8,144 nucleotides of DNA, taken from positions 1 to 8,144 of the forward strand of contig JAAZJF010000357.1 of NCBI GenBank assembly GCA_012800475.1. The letters run 5' to 3'. This stretch comes from Gammaproteobacteria bacterium. GTDB taxonomy: Bacteria; Pseudomonadota; Gammaproteobacteria; Pseudomonadales; Pseudomonadaceae. A program made the translations under genes and the position numbers. The notes beneath the pieces were generated by a model that did not search any database, was not told the origin of the DNA, and saw only the letters and a list, made by a program, of their open reading frames with translations. Below are positions 5,652 through 8,144 of the stretch, in pieces. Each line of letters opens with the position of its first letter. The stretch's first letter is position 1.

Positions 5652-5659
5652 AAGGAGGA
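5652..5659 (+). promoter_or_regulatory. near-perfect Shine-Dalgarno of comM
   Basis: AAGGAGGA ends 3 nt before the ATG at 5663, the strongest ribosome binding site in the window. It fixes the comM start and suggests that translation does not depend on coupling to ubiK. Confidence 0.85.
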
Positions 5660-5662
5660 TCT

Positions 5663-7159
5663 ATGTCCCTTGCTATTATTCATAGCCGCGCGCAAATCGG
5701 TGTCGAAGCACCCGCCGTGAGCGTAGAAATTCACCTCACCAATGGCCTACCATCACTGACCATCGTGGGCCTGCCTGAAACTGCTGTGCGGGAAAGTAAA
5801 GATCGCGTGCGCAGTGCTATTTTAAATAGCGCACTGGAGTTTCCACGTAAGCGCATTACGCTCAATTTAGCCCCTGCAGACCTGCCCAAGGAAGGCGGAC
5901 GTTTTGATTTAGCCATTGCGTTAGGCTTACTTGCCGCCAGTGCACAACTGCCCGGTGGCTGCTTAGATGGCTTTGAATGTTTAGGTGAGCTGGCACTCTC
6001 AGGCCATGTGCGCCCCGTGCGCGGTGTACTGCCTGCGGCGCTGGCAGCACGTGATACAGGTCGTGCTTTAGTGGTGGCCATGGAAAACGCTGAAGAGGCT
6101 TGTCTGGCGAGCGGTTTAAAAGTCTATGCCATCAGTCATTTACTGGAACTGGTCAGCCATTTCAATCAACAGCAACCGCTCAAGCCTTATCAATCTTCAG
6201 GCTTACTCGCCCAACCTCAACGCTACCCTGACTTACTTGAAGTGCAAGGCCAACAGGCGGCTAAGCGCGCACTGGTCGTGGCTGCAGCGGGCTCGCATAA
6301 CGTCCTGCTCACAGGGCCGCCAGGCACAGGTAAAACCTTACTGGCCAGCCGTTTACCTGGCCTACTGCCGGCCTTAACAGAAAAAGAAGCCTTAGAAGTG
6401 GCCGCAGTGCAATCTGTGGTGAGCATTGAGCCTCTGCACAGTTGGCCACAACGCCCCTTTCGTCAGCCACACCACAGTGCCTCAGGACCTGCACTCGTGG
6501 GCGGAGGCAGTCGTCCGCAGCCAGGTGAAATCAGCCTCGCACATCAAGGTATTTTATTTTTGGATGAGCTGCCTGAATTCGACCGTAAAGTACTTGAAGT
6601 GCTGCGTGAGCCTCTGGAATCTGGGCATATTGTGATTGCACGAGCGCACAGTAAGGTTCGCTTCCCAGCGCGTTTTCAATTGGTAGCGGCGATGAACCCC
6701 TGCCCTTGCGGCTATTTTGGCGATCCCAATGGCCGCTGTCGCTGCAACCCTGAGCAAGTACAACGTTACCGCAACAAATTATCAGGGCCCTTGCTTGACC
6801 GCATTGATTTGCATATTACCGTTGCACGCGAAACCACCTCATTGCGCCCGCCTAAAGAACCCGGCCTCAGCTCAGCACAAGCCGTACAACAGGTCTGCGC
6901 CGCACGAGAACAGCAACTCAAGCGACAAGGCTGCAGTAATGCGCAATTGGACTTAAATGCCTTACGTGAACACTGTGCGCTGCAAGATGAGGATCGTGTC
7001 TGGCTAGAACAAGCCAGCGAGCGCTTAAATTTATCATTGCGCGCCACCCACAGAGTGCTCAAAGTGGCACGCACTTTAGCTGACTTGGAGGCCAGCCCGA
7101 GTATTACTCGCGGGCATCTTGCTGAAGCCTTGCAATACCGCTTTAACGAGCAAACATAA
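5663..7159 (+). CDS. comM: YifB/ComM family AAA+ Mg-chelatase-like ATPase
   Basis: A complete 498-residue protein. ComM is a hexameric helicase that promotes branch migration and integration of incoming DNA during natural transformation; it is widespread even where competence is unproven. The N-terminal ChlI/Lon-like fold runs from about 1 to 165 (GLPSLTIVGLPETAVRESKD, then LNLAPADLPKEGGRFDLAIA). The AAA+ core has Walker A GPPGTGKT (218-225), Walker B ILFLDE (297-302), and the FRQPHHSAS segment (266-274) of the Mg-chelatase group. Sensor 1 Asn345 begins NPCPCGYFG, whose cysteines with CRC (359-361) form a conserved four-cysteine cluster, possibly metal-binding. LLDRIDL (377-383) holds the arginine finger, and the sensor-2 helix is RATHRVLKVART (460-471). 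No key residue is missing. It converges on the SCP2 gene. Confidence 0.96.
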   Translation: MSLAIIHSRAQIGVEAPAVSVEIHLTNGLPSLTIVGLPETAVRESKDRVRSAILNSALEFPRKRITLNLAPADLPKEGGRFDLAIALGLLAASAQLPGGCLDGFECLGELALSGHVRPVRGVLPAALAARDTGRALVVAMENAEEACLASGLKVYAISHLLELVSHFNQQQPLKPYQSSGLLAQPQRYPDLLEVQGQQAAKRALVVAAAGSHNVLLTGPPGTGKTLLASRLPGLLPALTEKEALEVAAVQSVVSIEPLHSWPQRPFRQPHHSASGPALVGGGSRPQPGEISLAHQGILFLDELPEFDRKVLEVLREPLESGHIVIARAHSKVRFPARFQLVAAMNPCPCGYFGDPNGRCRCNPEQVQRYRNKLSGPLLDRIDLHITVARETTSLRPPKEPGLSSAQAVQQVCAAREQQLKRQGCSNAQLDLNALREHCALQDEDRVWLEQASERLNLSLRATHRVLKVARTLADLEASPSITRGHLAEALQYRFNEQT

Positions 7160-7191
7160 AAAGCTGAGGCGCGCTGATTATAAGCGCGCCT
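7158..7191 (-). terminator. hairpin between convergent comM and SCP2 genes
   Basis: AGGCGCGCT/AGCGCGCCT (7167-7175 with 7183-7191) is a 9-bp GC-rich stem with a 7-nt loop. On the minus strand it is followed after 4 nt by five T, fitting a terminator for the SCP2 gene; those bases overlap the end of the comM stop codon. On the plus strand no T-run follows, so comM termination here is less certain. Confidence 0.65.
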
Positions 7192-7203
7192 TGCACGCTT
7201 GCA

Positions 7204-7608
7204 TCACTTGGCCTGTGCTGGGCTTTTAGGTTTTTTTGGCGTTAGGTATTTCATTAAACCCTGAAACCACATCACCAGTTTGGTATCGCCTTGGATTTGG
7301 ATATTTTTATCTTGAATACCTTGCATAAACGCCAGTTGCTTATTTTTGGCTTGTAAGGTCGCAAAGCCAAACGCCGCATCTTTAAAACCAATGGAAAAAG
7401 CAGGATCCTGCGCCACACCCGCACGGCTTTCAACGCGGTTGTTCGCCACAACAAAATGGCGCGCCACCTTGCCATCTAAAGTGTGCAGCATAAAAGTTAA
7501 TTCTTTACCTGCCAATTGTTGTTGAAAAGCATTGTTAGAGCGACTGGCTTTGGCCATCATGCGACCAAGTGCCCAGAGTAAAAAACGAAGTTTCATCAAG
7601 AGTTCCAT
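7204..7608 (-). CDS. SCP2 sterol-carrier domain protein
   Basis: A 134-residue protein built almost entirely of an SCP2-like domain (about 23-118), a fold with a hydrophobic lipid-binding tunnel. Typical features are the strand LTFMLHTLDGKVARHFVV (37-54), the DPAFSIGFKD strand-turn (68-77), the helix FATLQAKNKQLAFMQG (82-97), and IQIQGDTKLVMWFQGLM (103-119), where GD is the usual conserved turn before the last helix. A short amphipathic N-terminal helix and a Lys/Pro-rich tail (124-134) flank it. UbiJ and UbiT also contain SCP2 domains, but this protein is shorter and lacks UbiJ's coiled-coil end, so its substrate is unknown. The first ATG (7608) has no good ribosome binding site; the second (7596) has GGAA at a better distance and may be the true start. 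HU lies upstream on the same strand. Confidence 0.8.
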   Translation of the reverse strand: MELLMKLRFLLWALGRMMAKASRSNNAFQQQLAGKELTFMLHTLDGKVARHFVVANNRVESRAGVAQDPAFSIGFKDAAFGFATLQAKNKQLAFMQGIQDKNIQIQGDTKLVMWFQGLMKYLTPKKPKSPAQAK

Positions 7609-7724
7609 GGGTGTGAATTGAGCTTATGTTAAGCATAACGGCAAGGCACATATCAAAATCGGCGCGTGTTGTATTTGCATGTCTGGACTGCACAGATCGC
7701 TTTGCTAACCCGTGCAGCTTGAAC
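7609..7724 (-). other. gap between HU and SCP2 genes
   Basis: 116 bp with no coding potential. A weak inverted repeat, CTGCAC/GTGCAG (7688-7693 with 7712-7717, 18-nt loop), lies just after the HU stop without a T-run. No convincing promoter for the SCP2 gene is visible, which allows read-through from HU. Confidence 0.35.
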
Positions 7725-8006
7725 TTACTTATATTGAGCCACTGCTTCTTTGAGTTGCTTACCGGGTTTAAAAGCCACTGTATTACTGGCCTTAATTGTT
7801 AACGCTTCACCAGTTTGTGGGTTTTTACCTGCCCGCGCACCGCGATGACGCTGCACAAAAGAGCCAAATCCAATTAAGGTCACTGGATCGTTCTCGCCCA
7901 GCGCGTTGGTGATTTCTTCTAAAATAGTATTAAGCAGATGGCCGGCTTGGTCTTTGCTCAAGTCCGCTTTATCTGCAATAGCTGCAACCAATTCTGGTTT
8001 AAGCAT
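7725..8006 (-). CDS. hupA: HU-family nucleoid-associated DNA-binding protein
   Basis: A 93-residue HU protein that bends and compacts DNA as a dimer. The N-terminal helices (MLKPELVAAIADKADLSKDQ, 1-20, and AGHLLNTILEEITNAL, 21-36) form the dimer body. GFGSF (46-50) opens the beta-ribbon arm, which contains KNPQTGE (61-67) with the intercalating proline at 63. The C-terminal FKPGKQLKEAV (79-89) is typical of HU rather than IHF. The ATG at 8006 is chosen over an in-frame GTG at 8018 because GTGAGG, which includes that GTG, forms the ribosome binding site 6 nt before the ATG. It is followed after 116 bp by the SCP2 gene, with no clear terminator between, so read-through is possible. The symbol follows Pseudomonas usage and the paralogue assignment is not certain. 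Confidence 0.93.
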   Translation of the reverse strand: MLKPELVAAIADKADLSKDQAGHLLNTILEEITNALGENDPVTLIGFGSFVQRHRGARAGKNPQTGEALTIKASNTVAFKPGKQLKEAVAQYK

Positions 8007-8060
8007 CTTGGGCCTCACTTATTTTTATTAGAGTATAAAACGCATGCATCATGCACTGCG
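8007..8060 (-). promoter_or_regulatory. promoter and ribosome binding site of HU gene
   Basis: On the minus strand TATACT (8032-8037) is a good -10, predicting a start near 8025 and a leader of about 20 nt that carries GTGAGG (8013-8018). No clear -35 is found at 16-18 bp, which suggests an activator or an alternative upstream contact. Confidence 0.5.
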
Positions 8061-8097
8061 GGCAAAGCATGGCATGCCAATACTTGACTGGCCAGTC
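8045..8097. repeat. cluster of three short palindromes upstream of HU
   Basis: TGCAT-C-ATGCA (8045-8055), TGGCATGCCA (8070-8079) and GACTGGCCAGTC (8086-8097, 12 bp perfect) lie within 53 bp directly upstream of the HU -10. They differ in sequence, so they are not copies of one operator. The window ends 47 bp further on without a recognisable gene start. Confidence 0.45.
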
Positions 8098-8144
8098 TTG
8101 GAGTCATTTATCCTTGTGATTTTTACAGTGCCTGATTTTGCCTA

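Noticed and set aside
5731..6081. Minus-strand frames inside comM
   Set aside because: They are antisense shadows of a complete, well-conserved AAA+ protein.
8007..8018. GTG at 8018 as the HU start
   Set aside because: The GTG is part of the ribosome binding site for the ATG at 8006, and HU proteins start with the MLKPEL-type sequence.
8084..8112. Rightward promoter TTGACT with TTTATC at 17-bp spacing
   Set aside because: The -10 matches poorly, and no gene start is visible before the window ends, so it cannot be supported.

Overview
The window looks like core chromosome of a gamma-proteobacterium in the Pseudomonadaceae. The strongest pointer is a gene for SutA, the small acidic RNA-polymerase-binding protein known from Pseudomonas. 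It lies beside glnK, ubiK and comM (yifB), a grouping I recall from Pseudomonas genomes. Base composition appears near even, with AT-rich intergenic stretches, so a lower-GC relative of Pseudomonas is more likely than P. aeruginosa itself. This placement is from memory of the families, not from a search.

Positions 1-3947 hold five plus-strand genes: the 3' part of uvrD (DNA helicase II), an apparent orphan TRAP-type solute-binding lipoprotein, a Tim44-like membrane protein, a SUKH (SMI1/KNR4) domain protein, and a hotdog-fold acyl-CoA thioesterase. No convincing intrinsic terminator separates them, although strong stem-loops lie in two of the gaps. The set meets sutA tail-to-tail across an 84-bp spacer that contains two inverted repeats.

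Positions 4032-5054 carry sutA and glnK on the minus strand. glnK ends in a textbook intrinsic terminator. sutA begins beyond it, behind its own candidate promoter and a leader of about 160 nt. No amtB follows glnK, although that pair normally forms one operon. A 282-bp divergent region separates glnK from the plus-strand pair ubiK (ubiquinone biosynthesis accessory factor) and comM (AAA+ Mg-chelatase-like helicase of natural transformation).

Positions 7160-8144 carry two minus-strand genes: a small SCP2 sterol-carrier-domain protein and, upstream of it, an HU-family nucleoid protein. The last 138 bp are non-coding and hold the HU promoter and a cluster of short perfect palindromes.

The roles are mostly housekeeping: DNA repair and recombination (uvrD, comM, HU), nitrogen sensing (glnK), slow-growth transcription (sutA), and quinone or lipid handling (ubiK, SCP2, Tim44, thioesterase). 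I saw no mobile element, CRISPR array, RNA gene or obvious defence system. The points most worth a second look are glnK without amtB, a SutA with a short C-terminal tail and a structured leader, the orphan TRAP lipoprotein, and several unexplained stem-loops.
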